Source: Blastocatellia bacterium (lineage in GTDB: Bacteria; Acidobacteriota; Blastocatellia; RBC074). From it: a stretch of DNA of 40,380 nt. A program made the translations under genes and the position numbers. The stretch spans positions 1 through 40,380 of the forward strand of contig JAEUQN010000045.1 of NCBI GenBank assembly GCA_016789725.1. The letters are read 5' to 3'. Shown piece after piece: positions 7,948 to 16,227 of this stretch; positions within the stretch are counted from its first letter, which is position 1, and every line of letters begins with the position of its first letter. The notes beneath the pieces are model-generated. The model saw only the letters and a program-made list of their open reading frames with translations, had not been told where the DNA came from and ran no database searches.

Positions 7948-9801
7948 TTATTGGCGTTGGAATTCTGGCGAACCCAGAATCAATCCCGCAATTTTGGCAA
8001 CATCGGTGCCATTGGTGCTGGTGATTGTTGCATCCGCCAGCGTTTTATCCAGTGTCGCACGCGTTTGCGGCGAAATGTTGCCGTGCAAAATGGTCTTGAT
8101 GAAATAATCGGCGACTTGGCTGGGTTTCGCGGATTTCAACTCCGGCGTGAACCCGATGCGTGAACCTGGAATGCGGTTACTGCTGAGCGCGATTGCAAAG
8201 TTCATCCGTTCCAGCAACGCACCTGTGTTAACCCAGTTTTCCGCTTTGTCGGTGTAACCAGTTGGCGGCTGCGCCAGGTATAAACCTTCGCCCATTTGCT
8301 GAATCCAGCGATGGAAAGGCTGGGTGCCGTTCGTATCCGCGCCCAGCGCACGCACGGCACTGACAGTCATTTCAAATGGGGTCTTGATTTTCGCGCGATA
8401 ATTTTCAATGGCCCAGAATTCCGGCGAGGTGAACAGCGTTTTGTAGACAGCGCGCAGATCGCCATCAGTTTTCAGGAAGCTTTGTGACAGCCGATCAACC
8501 AAGGCTGGCGATGGTTCGTCATTCACAAGTTTGCGCGCCAACTTGGTCGCTATGAATTTCGCCGTCGAAGGGTGCTTGGCTAATAATTTGACGACTTGTT
8601 CGCCGTCTTTCACCCCGCCGCCTGCGGGAATTTTTTGTCCCAGCACGCTCTTTTCGCCGTCATCGTGCATAAATGGTGCGAAGTAAAATCCCCCGCCCTG
8701 GCGCGGTTGGCGCAGCGTCCAACCTGTGAAGCAGCGCGCGACCTCCTGCACATCTTTTTGAGTGTAGCCGCCTTCGACACCCAATGTATGCAACTCCATA
8801 ATTTCGCGCGCATAATTTTCGTTGATGCCGCGTGTGCGCTTACCGTTTTGCTGCTGCTGCACCATCCTTTGCTCAATTCTTGTTTCCTTTTTTTCCTGAC
8901 GACGGATCTCACGATTTCCCAATTGTCCGCCCCTCAACCCTGAGCCTTGTCCGGCTGAGGGCTGATTCTGGCGCATTTGTCGGAGCCGATTCAAATCGGG
9001 CATTTTGGCTGTGGGGGAAGTGCTGAGCCAGTTATCCAGATAAAACAACATCGCCGGGCTTTTCGCTGTTGCCAGCAATAAGTCTTCAAATTTTCCAAAG
9101 ACGTTTGGGCGGATCACGTCGCGTTCGTAAGAAGTTAGGAACACACGATCTATGCCTTTTTGCGCGTAGATGTTGAAGTGGTTGAACCAGAAGTCAGTCA
9201 ATACTTCCTGCAATTGCCGCTCACTGTACACCGCGCGCAAAATTTTGGCGGTTTGTAATTCGGTGACCGGTATCTGGCGCGGCTTGTATCCCAACTCGGC
9301 CAAAGCTTTCAGCAATTCGCGCCGTTGGGCTGGATCGTTGACAGGGGCATTCGCTGTAGTCTTCGATTTGTCCTCACCTTTCATTTCGCCATCGCTGGCA
9401 GCCGCAAAACTATTTTGCTTCTCAATCCTTGAGCGTAACTCCTGTAAGACCTGAGGCGGTGGCTCATAAACTTTCGCAATTTCCTCATGACTCATCGTGA
9501 GCGTCGAGAGTGGTTGCAGTTTTTGGGTGAGCACGTCATCGGCGATTTTGTCGGGAGACATTTGTTGGTCAAGATAGTTTTCCCACCCTATTTTGATTAC
9601 ACGCTCAACATCGCCCGGTCTTGGGCCGAAGGAAAGGCGATCCAGCAAGTGAATCGCTTTTTGTTCTTCCGTGAGCTTGTTGATTGGGGTTTTGGCGGAT
9701 TTGCCTTTCTGGGCCAATGTATCCAGCGGCGTGCTCAATACCAAAAGACCCGCTAAAATCAGGGCGCAAAGTTGATTGAATTTTTGAATTTGCTTCTTCA
9801 T
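7948..9801 (-). CDS. DUF1800 family protein, secreted
   Basis: This 617-residue protein has a signal peptide (MKKQIQK, then a hydrophobic core, ending near TLAQ at about residue 30). The DUF1800 signatures are present: HLLDRLSFGPRPGD near the N-terminus, FWFNHFNIY, NENYAREIMELHTLG and CFTGW. A Gln/Arg-rich low-complexity segment (around QMRQNQPSAGQGSG to RRQEKKETRIEQR) interrupts the middle. The function of the family is unknown. The ATG at 9801 is chosen over a GTG at 9813 because GAGGG sits just before it. The gene forms an operon with DUF1501 and has a long structured leader upstream. Confidence 0.92.
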   Translation of the reverse strand: MKKQIQKFNQLCALILAGLLVLSTPLDTLAQKGKSAKTPINKLTEEQKAIHLLDRLSFGPRPGDVERVIKIGWENYLDQQMSPDKIADDVLTQKLQPLSTLTMSHEEIAKVYEPPPQVLQELRSRIEKQNSFAAASDGEMKGEDKSKTTANAPVNDPAQRRELLKALAELGYKPRQIPVTELQTAKILRAVYSERQLQEVLTDFWFNHFNIYAQKGIDRVFLTSYERDVIRPNVFGKFEDLLLATAKSPAMLFYLDNWLSTSPTAKMPDLNRLRQMRQNQPSAGQGSGLRGGQLGNREIRRQEKKETRIEQRMVQQQQNGKRTRGINENYAREIMELHTLGVEGGYTQKDVQEVARCFTGWTLRQPRQGGGFYFAPFMHDDGEKSVLGQKIPAGGGVKDGEQVVKLLAKHPSTAKFIATKLARKLVNDEPSPALVDRLSQSFLKTDGDLRAVYKTLFTSPEFWAIENYRAKIKTPFEMTVSAVRALGADTNGTQPFHRWIQQMGEGLYLAQPPTGYTDKAENWVNTGALLERMNFAIALSSNRIPGSRIGFTPELKSAKPSQVADYFIKTILHGNISPQTRATLDKTLADATITSTNGTDVAKIAGLILGSPEFQRQ

Positions 9802-9918
9802 ATCTACCCTCACAGTTTACAAGCCTGCTACAGATCAACGCCTATTTGCAAACGTAAGCTTAGACGAAAGGAAATACTGCTTGGTCGAAAGAATTTTGGG
9901 CGGGTAAAGAAAAGAAAT

Positions 9919-9970
9919 GGCTGCTTGAGTTACGGTAACATCCCCCGAAGCCATCGTAGACTCAGCAGCC
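9919..9970 (-). promoter_or_regulatory. Hairpin in the DUF1800 leader (possible attenuator)
   Basis: On the minus strand GGCTGCT (9970-9964) pairs with AGCAGCC (9925-9919). The inner segments GAGT/ACTC and TACG/CGTA extend the stem to about 15 bp around a loop of roughly 20 nt. A pyrimidine-rich run ATTTCTTTTCTTT follows, as in a weak terminator. It lies about 120 bp before the DUF1800 start codon. I do not recognise it as a known riboswitch class. Confidence 0.5.
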
Positions 9971-10005
9971 ACCTCAATCGCTCTGTTACAGGATAGGAAC
10001 TCGCT

Positions 10006-10041
10006 CCCCAACGAATTCCCCAAGGTATCCCCCAACACATC
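10006..10041. repeat. Three 12-bp direct repeats beginning CCCCAA
   Basis: CCCCAA occurs at 10006, 10018 and 10030, exactly 12 bp apart, each followed by a six-base variable part (CGAATT, GGTATC, CACATC). The other strand reads TTGGGG. The regular spacing suggests a protein-binding array, or three G-tracts of a possible G-rich structure, between the sigma-54-like element and the DUF1800 gene. Confidence 0.6.
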
Positions 10042-10085
10042 CTGTATGAGAGCCTTTTTGAACGTTGATTTCGACCACTATAAAG

Positions 10086-10100
10086 GCAAGCATAGTGCCA
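10086..10100 (-). promoter_or_regulatory. Candidate sigma-54 (-24/-12) promoter
   Basis: The minus strand reads TGGCAC (10100-10095), five bases, then TTGC (10089-10086), which is the consensus and spacing for RpoN. Transcription would start near 10074 and run towards DUF1800-DUF1501, leaving a leader of about 270 nt. Such a short motif can occur by chance, and no activator gene lies nearby. Confidence 0.4.
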
Positions 10101-10331
10101 GGAGAGTAAGCTTACAGGGATTTTTTTGTGAGTGAACCTATCCTCTTTGAAATCAACTGCCTGTCATCAAACCACCGCTTTTAGGGGAGAGTCTCCGGTT
10201 GACTTCTTGAAATTAGAAAGTCGTATAAAGCTGCACTTGAAGAGAGTGAAGTGTCTTTTTTTAGAGCATAAAGGGCTGATTCCCAGACCTCATAAAGCAC
10301 TTTAAGTCCAAAAAATTCTTAAAATCCGAAA

Positions 10332-10360
10332 TTGACAGCCTAGGGGGAGCGTGCTAAGTT
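10332..10360 (+). promoter_or_regulatory. Sigma-70-type promoter of the btu operon
   Basis: TTGACA (10332-10337) and TAAGTT (10355-10360) are separated by 17 bp, with an extended -10 TG just before the -10. Transcription would start near 10367, shortly before the cobalamin aptamer. Confidence 0.75.
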
Positions 10361-10391
10361 GCAACCTTCTATGCAAGTTCTTTGCATTATT

Positions 10392-10580
10392 TTCAGGTGC
10401 TTGAGCGCATGTTCAAGGTAATAGGGAAGCGGGTGAGAGGCCCGCACGGTCACCGCCACTGTAAGGCTCAGATCAGAGTTTTAAAGTGCCGTTGCTTTTA
10501 GGCAGCGCAACCATTGCGTCACCGCGAGAAGGTTGCCGTTGTTGCTGCGACACTGAGCCGAGTCAGGAGACCTGCCTGAA
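10392..10580 (+). promoter_or_regulatory. Cobalamin riboswitch
   Basis: The conserved parts are in order: the 5' segment CAGGTGC at 10394, AATAGGGAAGCGGGTGAGAG at 10420-10439, GCCACTGT at 10454-10461, and the B12 box AGTCAGGAGACCTGCC at 10561-10576. It lies between a good promoter and the BtuF-BtuCD-BtuB operon, as expected for an adenosyl- or aquocobalamin-sensing OFF switch on B12 uptake. Confidence 0.95.
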
Positions 10581-10689
10581 AAATTGCTGCTTTCAATCGC
10601 TCTTCGGATGAAAGAGCGTGGCATCGGTTCGCGGGAGCATTTTGTCCGCACAATGCTTTCTCGGACTCGGTTATTCTCCTTTCTTTTGT

Positions 10690-10733
10690 AAGCCTTAGAT
10701 CGCAGCGTTCTGCCATCTAAGGCTTTTCTTTTT
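10690..10733 (+). terminator. Terminator of the cobalamin riboswitch, abutting btuF
   Basis: AAGCCTTAGAT (10690-10700) pairs with ATCTAAGGCTT (10715-10725) and is followed by TTCTTTTT. The run ends directly at the btuF ATG (10734). The only Shine-Dalgarno-like bases (TAAGG) lie in the 3' arm, so the hairpin could both stop transcription and hide the ribosome binding site. Confidence 0.9.
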
Positions 10734-11645
10734 ATGCGCTGCCCCGAACTACAACGCGCGATCCCCTTGGTTTTATGGCTCGCGCTGTGCCTAAGCCTTT
10801 CCTGTTCTGTGCCGAAAGACGGTACACCTTCTTCTGCCAGCCGCATTTTTACGGACGAAATTGGGCGGCAGATCACTGTCAAAGCGAATCCACAACGCAT
10901 CATTTCGCTCGCGCCCAGCATTACGGAAATACTGTTTGCGCTGAAGCTGGGAGATCGCGTGGTCGGCGTGACGAGTTACTGCGATTTTCCCGCCGAGGCC
11001 AACGCCAAGGAAAAAGTCGGCGACACGATCAAGCCAAATCTGGAGCGATTGATTGCGCTCAAACCTGACCTGGTTTTGATTTCGACGGCGAGCCAGTTGG
11101 AAAAAATTACCCAGCAGTTGGATCAGTTAGGCATTCCCGTCTTCGTCTCGAATCCGAAAACGGTTCAGGAAGTCATCGCTTCGATTCGCAAAATCGGCGA
11201 GATCACGAACACACAGGAACGGGCAGCCGAAATTGCAGTTTCTATGCAGCAGCGCGTAGCAGCCATCCGCTATCCGCTTAACTATCATCCCCCAAGCGTT
11301 TTGTACGTGTTGCAACTCGAACCGCTTATCACGGCGGGGCAAAAAACCTTCATCAATGACCTGATTACTTCTGCGGGCGGGTTGTCTATTTCTGGCGACG
11401 AGAAAGCCGATTATCCGCAATTCTCGCGCGAAGCTGTGATTGCCCGTGCGCCCGAAGTCATCATCATACCCGCGAGTCACGGCGCAGAACTCGTCAATAT
11501 CGAGGCCGTCAAACAAGCCTTTGGCGCAACGCCCGCTATTAAAAACAACCGCATTGTGCGCATCAATCCTGATTTGGTGAGCCGTCCGGGGCCGCGCATT
11601 GTCGAAGGGCTGGAAGCCTTACGCGCAGGAATTCATGGCCAGTAA
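10734..11645 (+). CDS. btuF: Vitamin B12 periplasmic binding protein BtuF
   Basis: The 303-residue protein has an N-terminal hydrophobic signal (about 9-24, LVLWLALCLSLSC). A cysteine at 24 may be lipidated, though the lipobox is imperfect. It then shows the class III periplasmic-binding fold: RIISLAPSITEILFALKLGDRVVGVTSYCDFP near residues 54-84, LERLIALKPDLVLIS near 102-116, and a C-terminal lobe ending with RIVEGLEALR. It would hand cobalamin to the BtuCD transporter in the periplasm. The family also binds iron chelates, but the upstream cobalamin riboswitch decides for B12. The gene overlaps the start of btuCD by 11 nt. Binding of other corrinoids cannot be excluded. Confidence 0.93.
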   Translation: MRCPELQRAIPLVLWLALCLSLSCSVPKDGTPSSASRIFTDEIGRQITVKANPQRIISLAPSITEILFALKLGDRVVGVTSYCDFPAEANAKEKVGDTIKPNLERLIALKPDLVLISTASQLEKITQQLDQLGIPVFVSNPKTVQEVIASIRKIGEITNTQERAAEIAVSMQQRVAAIRYPLNYHPPSVLYVLQLEPLITAGQKTFINDLITSAGGLSISGDEKADYPQFSREAVIARAPEVIIIPASHGAELVNIEAVKQAFGATPAIKNNRIVRINPDLVSRPGPRIVEGLEALRAGIHGQ

Positions 11646-13521
11646 CGCGCACACAAATTTGCCCGCTGCGTATGTGACCAAACGCCGCGCGAGGCTGGTG
11701 CTGGCGCTGCTTTTGGCTGCGCTCGTCGTCGCTTCACTGGTCGCACTTTTACTCGGCAGCGAGCCGATTTTATTTTCACAGCTTTGGGTGAACGCGCTGT
11801 CCCGCGAACAGGAAATCATTCTTTTCAATTTGCGCTTGCCGCGCATTGCATTGGCATTGGGTTCGGGTGCGGCGTTGGCATTGGCGGGTGCGGCTTTTCA
11901 GGCGTTGTTGCGTAATCCGTTGGCCGATCCATATGTCCTGGGGGTGTCGAGCGGTGCCGCGCTTGGCGCGATTGTCGGGATTCTGTTCGCCTCGCAATTT
12001 ACATTTGCTCGCCCGTTGCTCAGCTTTGCCGGAGCTGCTGCCGCGACGTTTGTCGTGTATTTATTAGGACGGCGCGCGGACGATCCGGCGCGATTGATTT
12101 TGGCCGGTGTCGTGATTTCGACTTTGCTGGCGTCGTTGATGGTTTTGCTGACAACGTTGGCGGACGACATTCGGCTGCGCAACATTACGTTTTGGTTGTT
12201 GGGCGATTTGTCGAGCGGCAGCAGCGAATTGATTGGCTTTCTCGTGGTTGCCGTTGTGATTGGCGCAGGCGTTTTAATTGCTAATGCGCGTGATCTGAAT
12301 TTGATGTTACTTGGAGAACGCGATGCGTTTTCGCTCGGCGTCGAAACCACGCGCGTGCGCTGGATTGTGTTTGTGACCGCTTCGTTATTGACTGCGGCGG
12401 CTGTTTCAACGGGCGGCGCAATCGGCTACGTCGGTTTAGTCGTGCCGCATCTCGTTCGTTTGGCGAGTGGCACTGACAACCGTTTAGTGCTTCCCGCCTC
12501 TGCCCTCGCTGGAGCCTTGTTGGTTTTGCTCTCTGACACGGCGGCGCGCACCGTCATCGCCCCGCGCGAATTGCCGACGGGCGCAATCACCGCTTTAATT
12601 GGCGCGCCCGTGTTGGTGTATTTGTTAGTTGGACGCACGCGCATTCGTGCGATTGCGGAGCGCGGAATGCGGAATGCGGATTCCAATCTCCAAGTGCCCC
12701 TCTCGAAACTCGAAACTCGAAACTCGAAACTCGAAACTAACCTCCTGCTCCGTCTGCAAAACATCAGTTTCGGCTACGATCACAAAATCCTGTCGCAACT
12801 CAATCTTGAAGTGCGATCAGGCGAAGTGCTGGCGCTGCTCGGCCCCAACGGCGCGGGCAAATCTACGCTGTTGAGTCTCGCGGCTGGGAAGCTTCAGCCG
12901 CAAGCAGGTGCAGTGTGGTGGCAGAAAAAATCGCTTGCCGAATTTTCGCGCCGTGAAATCGCGCAACACATCGCCCTCGTCGCGCAAGCCAGCGAATTGC
13001 ACTTTCCGCTGACCGCGCTCGAATACGTGTTAGCCGGACGCTTTGCGAATACGGCAGGGATTGGCTTCGATGCACCTGCCGATATTGAAATCGCCTGGCA
13101 GGCGTTGGCGGCAACGGACACTTCACAGTTTGCGGCGCGTTATTTCAATCAACTTTCCAGCGGCGAAAAACAGCGCGTCGTATTGGCGCGGGGATTAGCA
13201 CAGGAACCAACCTTGTTACTACTGGATGAACCGACCGCCAATCTTGACCTCTCGCACCAAATCGCGCTGCTCGCATTGGTGCTTCGATTGACGCGCGAAC
13301 AGCAACTCGGCGCGTTGTTCGTTACCCACGAAATCAATCTTGCCGCCGAATTCGCAGACCGTGTCGCGTTGCTGAAAGACGGAGAAATCCTCGCCTGCGG
13401 CACGCCGCACGAAGTATTGACGGCGGAATTGTTAAGGGAAGTGTTCGGCGCGTCTTTGCACGTGACGACGCATCCATACAGCGGAAAACCGCTGATTACA
13501 TTGACAGGAAATACCCCATGA
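11635..13521 (+). CDS. btuCD: BtuC-BtuD fusion: cobalamin ABC permease joined to its ATPase
   Basis: This 628-residue protein combines two proteins that are normally separate. Residues about 20-340 form a FecCD/BtuC permease with many membrane segments and the signatures YVLGVSSGAALGAIVG and GYVGLVVPHLVRL. Residues about 375-610 form the ATPase, with Walker A GPNGAGKST at 403-411, signature LSSGEKQ at 507, Walker B ending at D531-E532 and the switch histidine in FVTHE. They are joined by a linker (about 343-372) partly encoded by five copies of CTCGAAA. The ATG at 11635 has AGGA five bases upstream. A BtuC dimer made from this chain would carry its own ATPases. The stop overlaps the btuB start by 4 nt. 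Confidence 0.93.
   Translation: MASNAHTNLPAAYVTKRRARLVLALLLAALVVASLVALLLGSEPILFSQLWVNALSREQEIILFNLRLPRIALALGSGAALALAGAAFQALLRNPLADPYVLGVSSGAALGAIVGILFASQFTFARPLLSFAGAAAATFVVYLLGRRADDPARLILAGVVISTLLASLMVLLTTLADDIRLRNITFWLLGDLSSGSSELIGFLVVAVVIGAGVLIANARDLNLMLLGERDAFSLGVETTRVRWIVFVTASLLTAAAVSTGGAIGYVGLVVPHLVRLASGTDNRLVLPASALAGALLVLLSDTAARTVIAPRELPTGAITALIGAPVLVYLLVGRTRIRAIAERGMRNADSNLQVPLSKLETRNSKLETNLLLRLQNISFGYDHKILSQLNLEVRSGEVLALLGPNGAGKSTLLSLAAGKLQPQAGAVWWQKKSLAEFSRREIAQHIALVAQASELHFPLTALEYVLAGRFANTAGIGFDAPADIEIAWQALAATDTSQFAARYFNQLSSGEKQRVVLARGLAQEPTLLLLDEPTANLDLSHQIALLALVLRLTREQQLGALFVTHEINLAAEFADRVALLKDGEILACGTPHEVLTAELLREVFGASLHVTTHPYSGKPLITLTGNTP
12655..12680 (+). repeat. Short GCGGA(AT/GC) tandem repeat in the btuCD linker
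   Basis: Imperfect repeats of GCGGAATGCGGAATGCGGA precede the CTCGAAA array within the linker-coding region. It is low-complexity sequence of the sort normally seen between genes, here translated. Confidence 0.55.
12702..12738 (+). repeat. Heptanucleotide tandem repeat (CTCGAAA)x5 inside btuCD
   Basis: Five exact copies of CTCGAAA occupy 12702-12736, followed by CT. The repeat is translated as part of the linker (residues about 356-368, with KLETRNSKLET). Because the unit is seven bases, gain or loss of one copy shifts the reading frame between permease and ATPase. Confidence 0.95.
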
Positions 13522-15830
13522 AACTCTTCGCAAAACTTATTTTCTCTCTGCTCCTGCTCGCTCACATTGCCTTCGCGCAAACCGCAGGCAAAGTCACTGA
13601 CACGGCTGACCAGCCGATCAAAACGGCGCGTGTCCTAGTCCGCAACCAAAGCGGTTCGATTGTGCGCGAGGCCTTCACCAACGAACGCGGTGAATTCAGC
13701 CTGTCGAACTTGCCAAGCGGCGATCATTTCGTTACTGCCGAGGTCGAAGGCATGACGATTGTCGGTGGTGCGCAAAAGCTCGGCGGCCAGGTCCAAATCA
13801 AAATGCAGGTTGCAGCGATCAAAGATTCGATCCTTGTTTCTGCGACGCGCACAGAGAATTCTTTAGCCGAAACTCCCGCCAGTGCCTTCGTGATTTCGGC
13901 CAATGAATTGGCACGTTCGCAGCGTGTCAGTGTGGCCGATGCGTTGCGCGGCGCACCCGGAATCACGGTGATGCAAACGGCGCGGCGTGGCGGTGTGACA
14001 TCGTTGTTTGTGCGCGGCGGCGAATCGGACTACACCAAAGTGTTTGTAGATGGCATCCCGCTTAATGATGCCGGTGGCGCGTTTGATTTGTCGGATTTGA
14101 CAACTGACAACGCCGAGCGCATTGAATTAGTGCGAGGTGCCAGCAGCGCGTTGTATGGTTCCGATGCGATGAGCGGCGTGCTGCAATTCATCACGCAGCG
14201 CGGCACAAGTTCGACGCCGGAATTAGAACTCACGGGCGAAGGCGGCAGCTTCGCATTCAATCGTCAAGCCGCAAAACTCGCGGGCGCAAACGGCGGCTTT
14301 GATTATTCGTTGGGCTTCACGCATCTGCGCACGAATGGGCGTGACCGCAACGACGATTATCAAAATCGCGTCGCTTCGGCAAGCCTCGGCTATCGCTTCA
14401 ATGACCGTACGCATCTGCGTTTGCTTGCCCGCAGCGAAAACTCCGGCTTAGGCGTACCGGGCGCGACCGCGCGGTATTTTCCTGATCCTGATGAGCGCGC
14501 ACGACGCCGACGCATTGCGACCGGCGTGCGGTTCGCCGATCAAACGACGCGCATCTGGCAACAGAGCGTGAGTTTTGTATATGCCGAAAATAATCAACTC
14601 GGCATTGATCCAGTCGGGCAGGATTTAACGAAGCCGAATACACCACTCGACACGAATTTTGCCTTCAATGATTTCGTTTCGTTTTTCAATAATCACCAGA
14701 AGCGGCGCGGCGTCCGCTATCAAAGCGATGTGAATTTGCCCCACAACAATTTGCTCTCCGCCGGAATTGAGTACGAGCAGGAAAGCGCGGTGTTTGATAG
14801 CGGGTTTGCCGGAACCAGTCGCGTCGCTCCCAGCCGCAAAAATACGGGCGCTTTTGTGCAGAATCAGTTTTTCATTGCGTCTCGTTTCGCACTGACCGCC
14901 GGCTTGCGCGTCGAAAATAATCGTGCGGAATTGCCCGCGAATTTTGCCAGCGTGTTGCAGTCGCTCGGCTCTGCACCATTCACTGGCACGATTGGATTTG
15001 GCACCCAAGTGATGCCCAAAGTTGCGGCGATGATTGTTGCGCGACAGGGCGGCGGGGCAATCGGCGCGACCAAACTGCGGGCATCGTATGGTGCAGGAAT
15101 CAAAGCCCCAACGCTGGTCGAAACCTTCAGCCCCAATGGCTTTTTCCTTGGCAATCCCGGCTTGAAGCCGGAACGCGCGCACAGTTTTGATGCGGGTATC
15201 GAACAGCTTTTCGCGCGGGACCGTGTGCGTGTGGAAGCGACGTTTTTTGAGAACCGCTTCCGCGATCAGATTGCGTATGTCGGCGATCCGGCCAGCTTCG
15301 GCGGGCCGATCAAAACACCAAACGGCGTGCTGACGAGCTTCGTCAACAATGATCGTGCGCGTGCGCGCGGCGTGGAATTGCATTTTGTCGCCCAGCCCTC
15401 GCGGCAATGGCGATTCAGCGGAAACTACACCTTGACGGATTCCAAGCTGCTGGCCGCTGCCGATGTGATTGATTTCGTCACGTTGAAATTAATTCCGAAT
15501 GATGAAGTTGGGTTGTCATTGTTACGTCGCCCCAAGCATTCCGGGGCTATCAATGTTTCATGGATTGGCGAGCGATTTGATGCGCAGTTGAATGGCTTTT
15601 TTATTGGGCAGCGGCGTGACGTTGACCCAATTACATTCTCGCGCTTAGTCAATAACGACGGCTACGCGCGCGTAGATTTCGCAGGCGGCTACCGCATCAC
15701 GCCGCGTGTCACGGCCTTTGCGCGGATTGAAAATTTGCTCAATCAGAATTATCAGGAAGTGCTGGGGTATCCGGCATATCGGATGAATTTTTCGGTGGGC
15801 TTGCGGGTACGAATCGGCGGCGAGCGGTGA
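13518..15830 (+). CDS. btuB: TonB-dependent outer-membrane receptor, BtuB-like (cobalamin)
   Basis: The 770-residue protein has a signal peptide (MKLFAKLIFSLLLLAHIAFAQ, cleaved near residue 20). A carboxypeptidase-regulatory-like beta domain (about 22-95) with the pattern GKVTDTADQPIKTARVLV follows. The plug (about 100-240) includes LRGAPGITVMQT, LFVRGGESDYTKVFVDGIPL and IELVRGASSALYGSDAMSG. The C-terminal barrel ends in an aromatic-rich strand (NFSVGLRVRIG). It would take cobalamin through the outer membrane using TonB energy. The BtuB assignment rests on its place as last gene of the riboswitch-controlled B12 operon and on similarity to the BtuB plug. The extra N-terminal domain is typical of Bacteroidota and Acidobacteriota receptors. 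Its ATG overlaps the btuCD stop. Confidence 0.93.
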   Translation: MKLFAKLIFSLLLLAHIAFAQTAGKVTDTADQPIKTARVLVRNQSGSIVREAFTNERGEFSLSNLPSGDHFVTAEVEGMTIVGGAQKLGGQVQIKMQVAAIKDSILVSATRTENSLAETPASAFVISANELARSQRVSVADALRGAPGITVMQTARRGGVTSLFVRGGESDYTKVFVDGIPLNDAGGAFDLSDLTTDNAERIELVRGASSALYGSDAMSGVLQFITQRGTSSTPELELTGEGGSFAFNRQAAKLAGANGGFDYSLGFTHLRTNGRDRNDDYQNRVASASLGYRFNDRTHLRLLARSENSGLGVPGATARYFPDPDERARRRRIATGVRFADQTTRIWQQSVSFVYAENNQLGIDPVGQDLTKPNTPLDTNFAFNDFVSFFNNHQKRRGVRYQSDVNLPHNNLLSAGIEYEQESAVFDSGFAGTSRVAPSRKNTGAFVQNQFFIASRFALTAGLRVENNRAELPANFASVLQSLGSAPFTGTIGFGTQVMPKVAAMIVARQGGGAIGATKLRASYGAGIKAPTLVETFSPNGFFLGNPGLKPERAHSFDAGIEQLFARDRVRVEATFFENRFRDQIAYVGDPASFGGPIKTPNGVLTSFVNNDRARARGVELHFVAQPSRQWRFSGNYTLTDSKLLAAADVIDFVTLKLIPNDEVGLSLLRRPKHSGAINVSWIGERFDAQLNGFFIGQRRDVDPITFSRLVNNDGYARVDFAGGYRITPRVTAFARIENLLNQNYQEVLGYPAYRMNFSVGLRVRIGGER

Positions 15831-15881
15831 GATGGATTTTCAACGCAGGACGCAAAAAAAATCACAGAGATTTCCAGAGAA

Positions 15882-15926
15882 AAACTCTGCGAACCTCTGC
15901 GCTGACTCTGCGTCTTTGCGGTGAAA
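15882..15926. repeat. Dispersed intergenic repeat (CTCTGCG... family)
   Basis: The segment CTCTGCGAACCTCTGCG followed by CTCTGCGTCTTTGCGGTGAA closely matches the arm at 40210-40252. This gap between the convergent btuB and PP0621-like genes otherwise holds nothing recognisable. Confidence 0.7.
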
Positions 15927-15939
15927 ATCTTTCTCAGGA

Positions 15940-16227
15940 TCAAACTGTCTTCGCGCGTGTTTGCAAACATTCATACGAACAAAACATTTGTCCGCGCCCG
16001 CCCGAAGTGACCTGCACCGCATCGCGCGGAGCTACAAATGCGCCGCACGCCGCACAGCGAACCATCTCGGTGCTTTTGGGCTGCCGCGAAGGGGTTTGAT
16101 CACGCACTTTGTTGAGTTCTTTCGCCGTTTTTCGCACGTTCGCACTAAGCCGCGTAATCGCTTTCAGGACGTACACGACGAACGCGAAAATGAACAGAAT
16201 CACAACGGCTTTGAGGATGAACGTCAC
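15940..16227 (-). CDS. PP0621-like membrane protein with zinc-ribbon C-terminus
   Basis: This is a 95-residue protein with one N-terminal membrane segment (about 5-23, LKAVVILFIFAFVVYVLKA), a polar linker, and a C-terminal zinc-ribbon-like motif with cysteine pairs CAAC (58-61) and CSYEC (83-87). The layout matches the small PP0621 family, whose function is not known. The start codon overlaps the end of the TPR gene by 4 nt (16224-16227), so the two are translated together. Confidence 0.72.
   Translation of the reverse strand: MTFILKAVVILFIFAFVVYVLKAITRLSANVRKTAKELNKVRDQTPSRQPKSTEMVRCAACGAFVAPRDAVQVTSGGRGQMFCSYECLQTRAKTV

Noticed and set aside
9835..10038. 67-codon open frame on the minus strand in the DUF1800 leader
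   Set aside because: It starts at a GTG with SD-like bases too close, its N-terminus only reflects the TTGGGG repeats, and its end is the hairpin and T-rich region. No protein-like conservation can be seen.
10734..10810. BtuF as a clear lipoprotein
   Set aside because: The cysteine at residue 24 is preceded by SLS, which does not fit the lipobox well, so lipidation is left open.
12702..12738. Could the CTCGAAA array be a CRISPR remnant
   Set aside because: Units are contiguous heptamers with no spacers; it is a simple tandem repeat. No CRISPR array or cas gene is seen anywhere in the window.
14625..15407. 260-codon minus-strand frame antisense to btuB
   Set aside because: The plus strand encodes the beta-barrel of the receptor; the antisense product shows no recognisable fold or start signals.
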